The notes under the pieces were generated by a model. The model was not told the DNA's origin. It ran no database searches and saw only the letters and a list, made by a program, of their open reading frames with translations. From Compostimonas suwonensis (GTDB lineage: Bacteria; Actinomycetota; Actinomycetes; Actinomycetales; Microbacteriaceae): 64,000 nt of DNA. Positions 19,211-26,946 of this stretch are shown here, piece after piece. The DNA lies in NCBI RefSeq assembly GCF_002797855.1, contig NZ_PGFB01000003.1:661455-725454 (forward strand), in the 5' to 3' direction. Numbering within the stretch: position 1 is the first letter of the stretch; every line of letters starts with the position of its first letter. A program made the translations under genes and the position numbers.

Positions 19211-20458
19211 ATGGCCACGATGGAACATGCACATGCCGAGGAGGTCATCGGCTTCCCGATGGCGCGTGCGGAAGGATGCCCCTTCGATCCGCCACCGGAT
19301 CTCGCGCAGTTGTCGAAGGAGGGAGCCATCACCCGGGTGCGCAACTGGGACGGCTCGCTCTGCTGGCTCGTGACCCGGTACGACGAAGCCCGCGAGGTTC
19401 TGAGCAGCCCCGACATGAGCGCCGAGACGCACCATGCGGGCTATCCGCACATGAGCGCGGCGGTCAAGGTGCGGCGCTCGACGGAGCAGAACATCATGAC
19501 GATGGACAATCCGCAGCACGACATCCAGCGTCGACTCATCAGCCGTTTCTTCACCCTCAAACAGGTCAACCTGCTCCGTCCGAGGATCCAGGCGATCGTA
19601 GACGAGGTCATCGACGACCTCCTCACGCAGGCGCCCCCGGTGGACATCGCCACGGCATTCGCGCTGCGGATCCCCTCCACGGTGATCTGCGACATCCTCG
19701 GGATGCCGCATGAAGACCAGGACTTCTTCAGCGAGCGCACGATCACCCTGATGAACCACCAGAGCTCTGCGGAGGAGGCGGGAGCGGCCCACGACGACCT
19801 GCGACGCTTCATCGAGGAATTCATCTCGACCCGAGACGACCATGGCGACACCCTCACCGGCCACCTCGTCGCACTGATGAGAAGTGGTCAGCTGACCTCG
19901 AAGCAGGTCGTCGACACCATGATCCAGCTGGTCACCGCCGGCCATGAGACGACCTCGAACATGCTCGCGCTGGGCACACTGGTGCTCCTGCAGGATCCCG
20001 CTCGTCTGGCAGAGATCCGGGACACCGATGATCCGGAGGTCCTCGGCAACGCGGTCGACGATCTGCTGCGCTATCTCACGGTCTCGCACGTCGGACGGCG
20101 CCGTGTCGCGCTGAAGGACATCGAGATCGGCGGGCAGCTCATCGCCGCGGGAGAGGGGATCATCGTGGCGCTCGACATCGCCAACCGCGATCCGCACGCG
20201 TTCGAGCACCCGGACGAGCTCGACTTCGCTCGTTCCGCCCACCACCACCTCGCCTTCAGCTACGGCATCCACCAGTGCCTCGGTCAGTCGCTCGCCCGCG
20301 CCGAGCTGCAGATCGCGTACCAGAGCCTGTTCCGGCGCATCCCGTCGATCGAGCTCGCGGTGCCGCTCTCAGACATCCGCTTCAGGGATCGCATGATCAT
20401 CTACGGGGTGTGGAACCTGCCGGCGACCTGGGAGACCCGAGAGGCCGTGGTCGTATGA
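19211..20458 (+). CDS. Cytochrome P450
   Basis: A 415-residue soluble class I P450. The I-helix motif is VTAGHETTSNM at about residues 240-250. The heme-binding loop is FSYGIHQCLG with the ligand cysteine at 356. The K-helix ExxR motif is unusual: it reads D284-L-L-R287, with aspartate in place of the near-invariant glutamate. The start ATG 19211 follows GAGAGAGG. The stop overlaps the ferredoxin gene (ATGA), so the redox partner is translationally coupled, and the ferredoxin reductase at 13466 completes the chain. It probably hydroxylates or dealkylates the imported substrate. Confidence 0.95.
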   Translation: MATMEHAHAEEVIGFPMARAEGCPFDPPPDLAQLSKEGAITRVRNWDGSLCWLVTRYDEAREVLSSPDMSAETHHAGYPHMSAAVKVRRSTEQNIMTMDNPQHDIQRRLISRFFTLKQVNLLRPRIQAIVDEVIDDLLTQAPPVDIATAFALRIPSTVICDILGMPHEDQDFFSERTITLMNHQSSAEEAGAAHDDLRRFIEEFISTRDDHGDTLTGHLVALMRSGQLTSKQVVDTMIQLVTAGHETTSNMLALGTLVLLQDPARLAEIRDTDDPEVLGNAVDDLLRYLTVSHVGRRRVALKDIEIGGQLIAAGEGIIVALDIANRDPHAFEHPDELDFARSAHHHLAFSYGIHQCLGQSLARAELQIAYQSLFRRIPSIELAVPLSDIRFRDRMIIYGVWNLPATWETREAVVV

Positions 20459-20646
20459 AGGTCGTGATCCATCAGGACCGATGCATCGGCGCCGGGCAGT
20501 GCGTGCTCTCGGCGGGCACCGTCTTCGACCAGGACGACGACGGCATCGTCATCCTGCTCGATGACGCCCCGCCCGAGTCGGACTACGCCGCCGTGCGCGC
20601 CGCAGCGAAGGTCTGCCCGGCCATGGCGATCGAACTCGTCGAGTGA
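20455..20646 (+). CDS. [3Fe-4S] ferredoxin, P450 redox partner
   Basis: A 63-residue ferredoxin with three cysteines: C10 and C16 in CIGAGQC, and C54 in VCPAMAIEL. The position of a fourth cluster cysteine is filled by another residue, which is the 3Fe-4S pattern of actinobacterial P450 ferredoxins. It overlaps the P450 stop by four bases (ATGA), directly indicating the partner. Electrons likely come from the reductase encoded at 13466. Confidence 0.95.
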   Translation: MKVVIHQDRCIGAGQCVLSAGTVFDQDDDGIVILLDDAPPESDYAAVRAAAKVCPAMAIELVE

Positions 20647-20654
20647 CGATCCGG

Positions 20655-20693
20655 ATGGGCGGTCACCGGTGCGCACGCCGGCGACCCGCCCAT
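20655..20693 (+). terminator. Stem-loop after the ferredoxin gene
   Basis: Bases 20655-20669 pair with 20678-20693, with one bulged base and one mismatch, around an 8-base loop. The hairpin begins 8 bp after the ferredoxin stop. No T tract follows, as is common in high-GC actinobacteria. Confidence 0.5.
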
Positions 20694-20793
20694 TCGTCGT
20701 TGGCGGGATGCTCGCCCCGTCCCGCAGGGCGGGCTAAGTTGGCAGTGCAGGTGGCGAGGGGTTCCATCGCCGCGTGGACCCTAGAGGACGGCA

Positions 20794-21546
20794 ATGCCCA
20801 TCAAGACCGAACGCGAGGAGAGCAGCTATCGCGCCCTCGCCCGGAGCCTGCGCGAGGCGCTGGTTCGGGGCGACTATGCGGACGGGCGGGCGCTGCCCAC
20901 CGAGGCGAGTCTCGCGCAGACCCACGGCATCGCCCGACAGACCGTTCGCCAGGCCTTTCACGAGCTCGTCTCCGAGGGGCTCGTCTATCGTGTGCGGGGC
21001 AGGGGCACCTTCGCTGCGCCGCAGGACGGCGCTTACATCATGCAGCTCGGCACGATCGACGATCTTATGGGCCTCGCCGTCGACACGGTGCTCGAGGTCG
21101 TGGAGCCGCTCCGTCGTCAGGTGGACGTCGAAGCGGCGAGCCGGTTGCAGCTCTCCCAGGACACGGTGTCGTGCCTCGTGTTCCGACGTCTGCACGACGA
21201 GGTGCCGTTCTGCCTCACGACCGTCTACCTCCCTCCGGACGTCGGCGCTCTCCTCGCCGAATACGACGAGTTCGGCGAGGCCGGCTCCTCGTCGCGATCG
21301 ACGATCATCGGCATCCTCGATCAGCGGCTGGAGTCTCCCGTCGCCGAGACCCAGCAGAGCATCACCGTCGCCCTCGCCGATGAGGCCACCGCGCTGCATC
21401 TCGCATGCGAGGTCGGCGACCCGCTGCTGCGGATCGATCGTGTGCACAAAGACCTGCAGGGCCGTGCGGTCGAGCTCGCTATCAACTATTTCCTGCCGAG
21501 CCAGTACTCCTACCGCACCCAATTGAGGCGTCGCGCGACGATGTGA
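20794..21546 (+). CDS. GntR-family (HutC/UTRA) transcriptional regulator
   Basis: A 250-residue regulator. The winged helix at about residues 10-75 reads YRALARSLREALVRGDY, then ALPTEASLAQTHGIARQTVRQAF and VYRVRGRGTF. A UTRA ligand-binding domain follows at about 95-240 (VSCLVFRRLHDEVPFCL, YLPPDVGALL, LLRIDRVHKD). It is the second regulator bordering the catabolic block and is transcribed in the same direction as the P450-ferredoxin genes. A role in sensing a pathway intermediate is inferred from position. Confidence 0.9.
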   Translation: MPIKTEREESSYRALARSLREALVRGDYADGRALPTEASLAQTHGIARQTVRQAFHELVSEGLVYRVRGRGTFAAPQDGAYIMQLGTIDDLMGLAVDTVLEVVEPLRRQVDVEAASRLQLSQDTVSCLVFRRLHDEVPFCLTTVYLPPDVGALLAEYDEFGEAGSSSRSTIIGILDQRLESPVAETQQSITVALADEATALHLACEVGDPLLRIDRVHKDLQGRAVELAINYFLPSQYSYRTQLRRRATM

Positions 21547-21552
21547 CCCTTC

Positions 21553-21586
21553 GGGGCACCGATGGCGGTCACGATGTCGGTGCCCC
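21553..21586. terminator. Stem-loop between convergent genes
   Basis: GGGGCACCGA at 21553-21562 pairs exactly with TCGGTGCCCC at 21577-21586 around a 14-base loop, between the stop of the GntR gene and the stop of the convergent dehydrogenase gene. It can end transcription from both sides. Confidence 0.6.
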
Positions 21587-21599
21587 GGCCGCGGGCGCG

Positions 21600-22538
21600 C
21601 TACTCGGGGAGGACGGCGACGAGCCGGCCGACGACCTCCCCGCGCTGCAGCCGCTCGATCCCCTCGCCGATCTCGTCGAAGCCGATCTCGGTGAGGATCG
21701 ACGAGGCCTTTCCCGCTGCGATGAGGTCCATCACGGCCGCGCAGTCCTCGTGGCTTCCCGCGGAGGAGCCGAGGTAGCGCAGCTCCTTGAAGACCACGTT
21801 CTGCGAGGAGATGTCGGCGCGCTCGCGCCCGAGGCCGACCTGCACGACCGTGCCCTTCGGCGCGACGGCGTCGATCGCGCCCGCCGTGGTCGTGCCGAAC
21901 CCGGCGTAGTCGACGATCACCTCGAGACCCGTGTCGGCGAACTCCATGATGTCTTTCGCGACGGCCGTGGCGCCGTATCCTCGCGCGTTGTCCCAGACCG
22001 CCTCGTTGATCTCGGCGACGTACACCTCGGCGCCGAGACCGACGGCGAACTGGATGGCGAGCGAGCCGAGACCGCCCGCGCCAATGATGCCGAGCTTCGT
22101 GCCCGCCGTCACCCCGCCGAGCTTGAGGGCGTGATACGCGGTCATGCCGGCATCCGTCGCCGGGGCCGCCTGTTCGAAGGAGATCCCGTCGGGCAGCGGG
22201 AGCACCCAGTCGGCACCGACCTTGACCTTCTCCGCGAAGCCGCCGTCGATGGCCTGGCCCGGCCCGCCGAACGCCGTGGGCACGCCGACGCGGTCGCCGA
22301 CAGCGACCGAGGTGACGTCGGCGCCGATCGAGGCGATGACGCCCGCGATCTCATGACCGAGGGTGATGGGGGTGAAGCCGAGGATGCCGGTGAGGGTTCC
22401 GTCGAGGAACCCGACGTCGCTGTGGCACAGGCTCGCCGCTCTCACGTCGATCACCACCTCGCCCGGGCCCGCCACCGGCTCATCGACCTCGGTGAGCACG
22501 AGAGGCTCGTGAGCTGCGGTCAAACGCCATGCTTTCAT
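21600..22538 (-). CDS. Zinc-type alcohol dehydrogenase (MDR family) lacking the structural-zinc loop
   Basis: A 312-residue medium-chain dehydrogenase. The GroES-like N-terminal domain carries catalytic-zinc residues in ASLCHSDVGF and TLGHEIAG. The NAD-binding motif is IGAGGLGSLAIQFA. The four-cysteine structural-zinc loop expected after the GHE motif is absent, replaced by VPTAFGGPGQAIDGG, and the protein is about 30 residues shorter than classical ADHs. ATG 22538 was chosen because MKAWRLTAAHEPLVL is the family N-terminus. It lies downstream of the tetR-type gene on the same strand, so that regulator may control it. Confidence 0.87.
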   Translation of the reverse strand: MKAWRLTAAHEPLVLTEVDEPVAGPGEVVIDVRAASLCHSDVGFLDGTLTGILGFTPITLGHEIAGVIASIGADVTSVAVGDRVGVPTAFGGPGQAIDGGFAEKVKVGADWVLPLPDGISFEQAAPATDAGMTAYHALKLGGVTAGTKLGIIGAGGLGSLAIQFAVGLGAEVYVAEINEAVWDNARGYGATAVAKDIMEFADTGLEVIVDYAGFGTTTAGAIDAVAPKGTVVQVGLGRERADISSQNVVFKELRYLGSSAGSHEDCAAVMDLIAAGKASSILTEIGFDEIGEGIERLQRGEVVGRLVAVLPE

Positions 22539-22643
22539 TGCCGTTCTCTCTTTCTTTCTTTTCTTCGCGTTTCGGGTGCCGGAGATACCGGGCCGAACGA
22601 GGTGACGACACCGCGGGCATCTGTCAGCAGGAGTCATCGCGGG

Positions 22644-23252
22644 TCATCGCGGCGATTGCGCACCGGGGAGCAGCCAGCTCGAGTAGACGAGGTCGAGCAC
22701 GGCCTCCAGCTGGCGTGGGTCGCGAGGCGCCGGGGTGTTCAGCCAGACCGAGATCGCCCCGACGATCCCGTGGGCGATGAACGCCGCGAGGTAACTCCGG
22801 TCCAGCTCGGTGCCGGTCTGCGCGCGCCCCGTTCCGAGGTCGGCCAGGTGGCCGAGCACCAGCTCGAGCGAGGTGCGCACGTGGTCGCTCAGCACGGTGT
22901 GCAGGGCGGAGCTGGGGCGCCCGCTCGCGCGGTCGGCGTACACCGCCTCATATCGTTCGAGGTGGTCGATGAGGCGGGCGTTGAGCATCCTGCCCGCGTC
23001 GGCGAACGCGTCGGGCGTGCCGTCGACGAGCTCGTCCGCTTCGACCCGCAAGGGGTCGAGGTCCTCGCTCAGCGCCGAGCGCAGCACATCGACGGGCGAC
23101 GCCGCATGCGCGTAGAAGGTGCTGCGGTCGATGCCGGCCTCGCGTGCCAACTCCGCGACGGAGATCGTGCTCACGTCTTTGCGCGCGGTCAGTCGCAGGA
23201 TCGCCTCATGGAGCCGTCGCCGGGTCGCCTCGATGCGGGCGTCCACCTTCAA
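22644..23252 (-). CDS. TetR-family transcriptional regulator
   Basis: A 202-residue regulator. The HTH at about residues 10-55 reads LHEAILRLTARKDVS, then SVAELAREAGIDRSTFYAHA. The C-terminal domain resembles the TetR_C group with few conserved residues (EAVYADRASGRPSSALHTVL). The predicted start is TTG at 23252, and a GTG two codons downstream is equally possible. It precedes the alcohol dehydrogenase gene with a gap of 105 bp, in the same direction, and is divergent from the metallopeptidase-like gene. Confidence 0.88.
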   Translation of the reverse strand: MKVDARIEATRRRLHEAILRLTARKDVSTISVAELAREAGIDRSTFYAHAASPVDVLRSALSEDLDPLRVEADELVDGTPDAFADAGRMLNARLIDHLERYEAVYADRASGRPSSALHTVLSDHVRTSLELVLGHLADLGTGRAQTGTELDRSYLAAFIAHGIVGAISVWLNTPAPRDPRQLEAVLDLVYSSWLLPGAQSPR

Positions 23253-23468
23253 CGGATCTCGCTGCGTGTCGGACTCACCGTCCCACCGTATGCCGACGTC
23301 TCACGATAATCAACAGGTGTTGGATTACTCGCGTCCGTCCCCTTCGGCTGCTCGCCGCTGCGCGACGGCTCGGAGAGCTGATCGACTGCCAGGAATAGCC
23401 CTCGTGGGGTTACGTTGTGTCAGACATGACGCCGCAGCCGCGCGACGTCGATTCGAGGAGGCCGTGAC

Positions 23469-23819
23469 ATGGTCGAGATCTCCGATGACGACTTCGAGAA
23501 GATGGTCACCGAGGAGTACGACGCCATCCCGGATGACATGGTCGGCGAGCTCCAGAACGTCGCCATCCTGATCGAGAACCAGCCGCCGGGTGAACGCCCG
23601 CGGCTCTTCGGCCTGTACACCGGGCATCCGCTCACGAGCCGCGGCGTCTACGGCTTCGGCGAGCTGCCCGACCGGATCACCCTGTTCAAGAACAACATGC
23701 AGGAGCACAGCGCCGACCTCGACGAGCTGCGCACTCGCGTGCGGATCACCCTCGTGCACGAGATCGGGCACTACTTCGGGCTCGACGACAAACGCCTGCG
23801 CGAGCTCGGCTGGGCCTGA
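23469..23819 (+). CDS. Minimal zincin-like metallopeptidase family protein
   Basis: A 116-residue protein with the zinc motif HEIGH near residue 97, followed by YFGLDD, as in the small zincin_1 (MMP-like) family widespread in actinobacteria. The N-terminal part VEISDDDFEKMVTEEYDAIP is also typical. GAGGAGG lies 6-12 bp upstream of the ATG. The substrate is unknown; the family is mostly cytoplasmic and single-domain. Confidence 0.85.
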   Translation: MVEISDDDFEKMVTEEYDAIPDDMVGELQNVAILIENQPPGERPRLFGLYTGHPLTSRGVYGFGELPDRITLFKNNMQEHSADLDELRTRVRITLVHEIGHYFGLDDKRLRELGWA

Positions 23820-23848
23820 ACCCGGGCCCGGGATCGAGCGAGCCCGGC

Positions 23849-24121
23849 TCAGGCGGTCGCGAAACGCTGCTGCGAGCGGGCCTTGGCCTTCGCCGCCTCG
23901 ACCTCGCGGTTCTTCGGCGGCGCCGTGCTCACGAGGTCGTCGAGCAGGTGGCGGGAGATGTGCGCGATCTCCTCGACCGCACGCTCGAACACCTCGGCGT
24001 TGGCTTTCGACGGTTTGGTCGAGCCGCTGATCTTCCGCACGAACTGCAGCGCTGCGGCGTGCACCTCGTCGTCGGTGGCGGCCGGCTCGAAGTTATGAAG
24101 GGTATGGATGTTCCTGCACAT
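23849..24121 (-). CDS. DUF2277 family small protein
   Basis: A 90-residue protein beginning MCRNIHTLHNFEPAATDDEV, the hallmark N-terminus of DUF2277, with the conserved FVRKISGSTKPSKANAEVF and RHLLDDL regions. Function is unknown. It lies convergent to the metallopeptidase gene and divergent from the glycosyltransferase gene, with a gap of about 500 bp in front. Confidence 0.88.
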   Translation of the reverse strand: MCRNIHTLHNFEPAATDDEVHAAALQFVRKISGSTKPSKANAEVFERAVEEIAHISRHLLDDLVSTAPPKNREVEAAKAKARSQQRFATA

Positions 24122-24297
24122 GTCTCGAGGCTACGCGCGTCGTCGCGGCGTGTCACCGCTGCCTTTGCGAACGGTTGGCCGTGGAAAGGCCAAGGATTTC
24201 CGCAGTTTTCTCTGAAGGAATCCGCTGATCAGGTGCACTTTGTGAGCGGAAGGGAGATGATCGAGGTGCGTTCGTGCTAGTAAATGCCCTGGTCATA

Positions 24298-24365
24298 AGG
24301 GATTTTGGGCGAGCGGAGAGGCGCTCGCTGAGTGCTCCGACAGGCCCGGAAAGGGCCGGATCCCT
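24298..24365 (+). ncRNA. Candidate structured 5' leader (three-way junction) of the GT2 gene
   Basis: AGGGAT (24298-24303) pairs with ATCCCT (24360-24365) and encloses two hairpins. GCGAGCG (24309-24315) pairs with CGCTCGC (24322-24328), and GGCCC (24343-24347) pairs with GGGCC (24353-24357) around GGAAA. The fold lies about 265 bp before the synthase start. It does not match the c-di-GMP, SRP or RNase P RNA consensus I know. A riboswitch-like role is only a suggestion. Confidence 0.35.
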
Positions 24366-24465
24366 CCTCGGAAAGTTCCGGTGAGAGCGGAGTAATGTCT
24401 CGAAAACAGGCAGCGACGGCCCCCCAGAACGACGGATGCCGGCGCAGCCCGAGCGAATACGAACA

Positions 24466-24494
24466 CCCGAACACAACCCGAACACAACCCGAAC
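24466..24494. repeat. 11-bp tandem repeat, 2.6 copies
   Basis: CCCGAACACAA is repeated at 24466-24476 and 24477-24487, followed by a partial copy to 24494. It lies in the non-coding leader of the synthase gene and could be a slippage-prone or protein-binding array. Confidence 0.6.
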
Positions 24495-24630
24495 CCGATC
24501 ACCCGAGTCGGGGCGGGCACCCACCGGCGCCGGCCCGGGCATCCTCGATGCCGTGATGCGCGCGGCGAGCGATCGATGCCCGCCGCACGCTCGATCTCCC
24601 GCCGCATTCGTCGTCCTACCCGAGGAAACA

Positions 24631-26946
24631 ATGTCAACGAAGTCCCTAGCTTCGACCGCCCGCAAGCGCCAGTGGGGCGCCGAGCGACGCACCGAGCCCC
24701 TGTCCACTGTTCACGCCAGGCCGAGCGACGCCACGATCACCTGGGGCCGTCTCGCGATCGTCATCACGGTCGTCGCCTGGGTCACCTACGTGGTGTCGAC
24801 GATCCTGCGGCAGTTCCTGAACAACGGAACCGAGAGCTTCCGGTTCACGACCGAGGCGGTCTCCTACCTCGTCGTCGTCACCTTCCTCACCTTCTCCGCC
24901 CTGATGTACCTCGTCGCGAGGCAGGGCGCACTGCAGCGCTTCCGTGCCCACGTGCGGGTGCCGCGTGCAGAGCTCGACAGCCACTTCGGCGAGCACCACG
25001 AAGACATGACCGTGCTCGTCCCCTCGTACAGCGAGGAGCCCTCGGTCGTGCGCAAGACCCTCTGGTCGGCCGCGCTGCAGGAGTACCCCTCCCTGCGCGT
25101 CGTGCTGCTGCTCGACGACCCGCCCTACCCGACAGACCCCGCCGTCGCCCGGCAGCTCGAGGTCTCCCGCGCGATCACCGAGCAGATCGCCGAGCAGCTG
25201 CGTGAGCCGCGAACCCGCTTCGCCGACGAGCTCATGCTCTGCGAGCACGAGGCCCAGATCGGCTCGGAGGTCACCGACGAGGCAGTGCGCAGGCTCGCCG
25301 CCAACTACACCTGGGCGGCGGCCTGGCTGCGCGAGATGGCCGCAGCCGAGGAGAACACCGACCACGTCGACGTCTTCTTCATCGAGCAGGTGCTCGGCGG
25401 CCTCGCCGACGATCTGATGGTGACCGCCATCGCCCTCGAGGCGGCCGCCGAGGAGCGCGGTGCGCCGTCGATGCGCCGTATGCTCGAGCTGCACCGCCGG
25501 CTCGTCTGGATCTTCTCCGCAGAGCTCGAGACCTTCGAGCGCAAGCGTTTCGCCTCGCTGAGCCACGAAGCCAACAAGGCCATGAACCTCAACGCCTACA
25601 TCGGCCTGATGGGCGGCAGCTTCAGCCGAGAGGAGAGCCCCGACGGCATGATCCTGCGCCGGGTGGCAGACACCGAGAAGGCCGACCTCGTCGTGCCGGA
25701 TGCCGGGTACCTGCTCACCCTCGACGCCGATTCCCTGCTCCTGCGCGACTACTGCCTGCGGCTCGTCTACTTCCTCGAGCAGCCCCGCAACGAGCGCGTC
25801 GCGGTCACGCAGACGCCGTACTCCTCGTTCCGCGGCGCCCCCACCCGCATCGAGCGCCTCGCAGGAGCGACCACCGACATCCAGCACATCCTGCACCAGG
25901 GCATGACCTACTACGGCGCGACGTTCTGGGTCGGCGCGAACGCCGTCATCCGCAAGATCGCGCTCGACGACATCGTCGAGGTGGAGATGGTGGGCGGCTT
26001 CGAGGTGCGTCGTTACGTGCAGGACCGCACGGTCATCGAAGACACCGAGTCGAGCATCGACCTCGGCCTGCACGGGTGGACGCTCGTCAACTACCCGGAG
26101 CGCCTGAGCTACAGCGCGACGCCGCCCGACTTCGGCTCGCTCATCGTGCAGCGCCGGCGCTGGGCGAACGGCGGCCTGCTCATCCTGCCCAAGTTCTGGC
26201 GGCAGCTGCGGGCCCGCAAGAAGGCGGGCAACCCGGTGGGGCTCAACGAGCTGCTCCTGCGGGTGAACTACATGGCCTCGATCGCCTGGGCGAGCTTCGG
26301 CCTCGTCTTCCTTCTCGTCTACCCCTACGACAGCCGGCTGCTGAGCCCCGTCGTGCTCTTCGCGGCACTGCCGTACTTCATCGCGATGGGCAGCGATCTG
26401 CGCTACAGCGGGTACAAGTTCACCGACATCTTCCGCATCTACGGGTTCAACCTGATCCTCCTGCCGGTGAACCTCGCGGGTGTGTTCAAATCGATCGAGC
26501 AGGCCATCACGAGCAAGAAGATCCCCTTCGCCCGCACGCCGAAGGTCAGGAACCGCACCGCTGCGCCCCTGCTCTACGTGCTCGCCCCCTACCTGATCGT
26601 CGCGTTCTCGGCGTTCACCTTCTGGCGCGACTACAACGCGCAGAACTGGGGCAACGCGGCCTTCGCCGCCTTCAACGCGACGTTCGCCACCTGGGCGATC
26701 CTCGCCAACATCGGCGTCTGGAACTCGCTCATCGACATCTGGCTCGGTCTCACCAAGTGGCTGTACGTCGACCGCACATCTCCGGTCGCCGCACCGACCC
26801 CCCTGGCCGTGCCGATGACCCAGTCGGTCGACTGGCGCGCCGTGCTCTATCACGGGCACACCACGAGAGCGGATGACGGGGCCGGCGTGACCCCGTCGGT
26901 GCTCCGTGCCTCCGAGCTCGCCGAGTCGGGGAGCCGTGCAGCATGA
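24631..26946 (+). CDS. Membrane glycosyltransferase family 2 (cellulose/chitin-synthase-like)
   Basis: A 771-residue processive GT2. Two N-terminal membrane helices (about residues 45-65 and 80-100) precede the cytoplasmic catalytic domain (MTVLVPSYSEEPSVVRKTL). Catalytic motifs are DADSLLL near 365, an EDTESSIDL stretch in place of TED near 480, and the Q(R/Q)RRW motif as QRRRWANGG near 507. Several helices follow. This is the architecture of BcsA, chitin and hyaluronan synthases, which polymerise and export a beta-glycan. ATG 24631 follows GAGGA. The last four bases overlap the GH18 gene (ATGA), so the two products act together, probably on one extracellular polysaccharide. Confidence 0.88.
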   Translation: MSTKSLASTARKRQWGAERRTEPLSTVHARPSDATITWGRLAIVITVVAWVTYVVSTILRQFLNNGTESFRFTTEAVSYLVVVTFLTFSALMYLVARQGALQRFRAHVRVPRAELDSHFGEHHEDMTVLVPSYSEEPSVVRKTLWSAALQEYPSLRVVLLLDDPPYPTDPAVARQLEVSRAITEQIAEQLREPRTRFADELMLCEHEAQIGSEVTDEAVRRLAANYTWAAAWLREMAAAEENTDHVDVFFIEQVLGGLADDLMVTAIALEAAAEERGAPSMRRMLELHRRLVWIFSAELETFERKRFASLSHEANKAMNLNAYIGLMGGSFSREESPDGMILRRVADTEKADLVVPDAGYLLTLDADSLLLRDYCLRLVYFLEQPRNERVAVTQTPYSSFRGAPTRIERLAGATTDIQHILHQGMTYYGATFWVGANAVIRKIALDDIVEVEMVGGFEVRRYVQDRTVIEDTESSIDLGLHGWTLVNYPERLSYSATPPDFGSLIVQRRRWANGGLLILPKFWRQLRARKKAGNPVGLNELLLRVNYMASIAWASFGLVFLLVYPYDSRLLSPVVLFAALPYFIAMGSDLRYSGYKFTDIFRIYGFNLILLPVNLAGVFKSIEQAITSKKIPFARTPKVRNRTAAPLLYVLAPYLIVAFSAFTFWRDYNAQNWGNAAFAAFNATFATWAILANIGVWNSLIDIWLGLTKWLYVDRTSPVAAPTPLAVPMTQSVDWRAVLYHGHTTRADDGAGVTPSVLRASELAESGSRAA

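Larger units (their letters stand above)
24122..24630. other. Gene-free region upstream of the polysaccharide synthase
   Basis: About 500 bp without a convincing gene between divergent start codons. It holds a predicted three-way-junction RNA fold (24298-24365), an additional small hairpin-rich stretch up to about 24400, and a short 11-bp tandem repeat (24466-24494). A promoter for the synthase is expected here, but no clear hexamer pair was recognised. Confidence 0.6.

Noticed and set aside
24298..24400. RNase P RNA, SRP RNA or c-di-GMP riboswitch
   Set aside because: None of the conserved blocks of these RNAs is present (for example GAGGAAAGTCCG of RNase P), although the region is structured.
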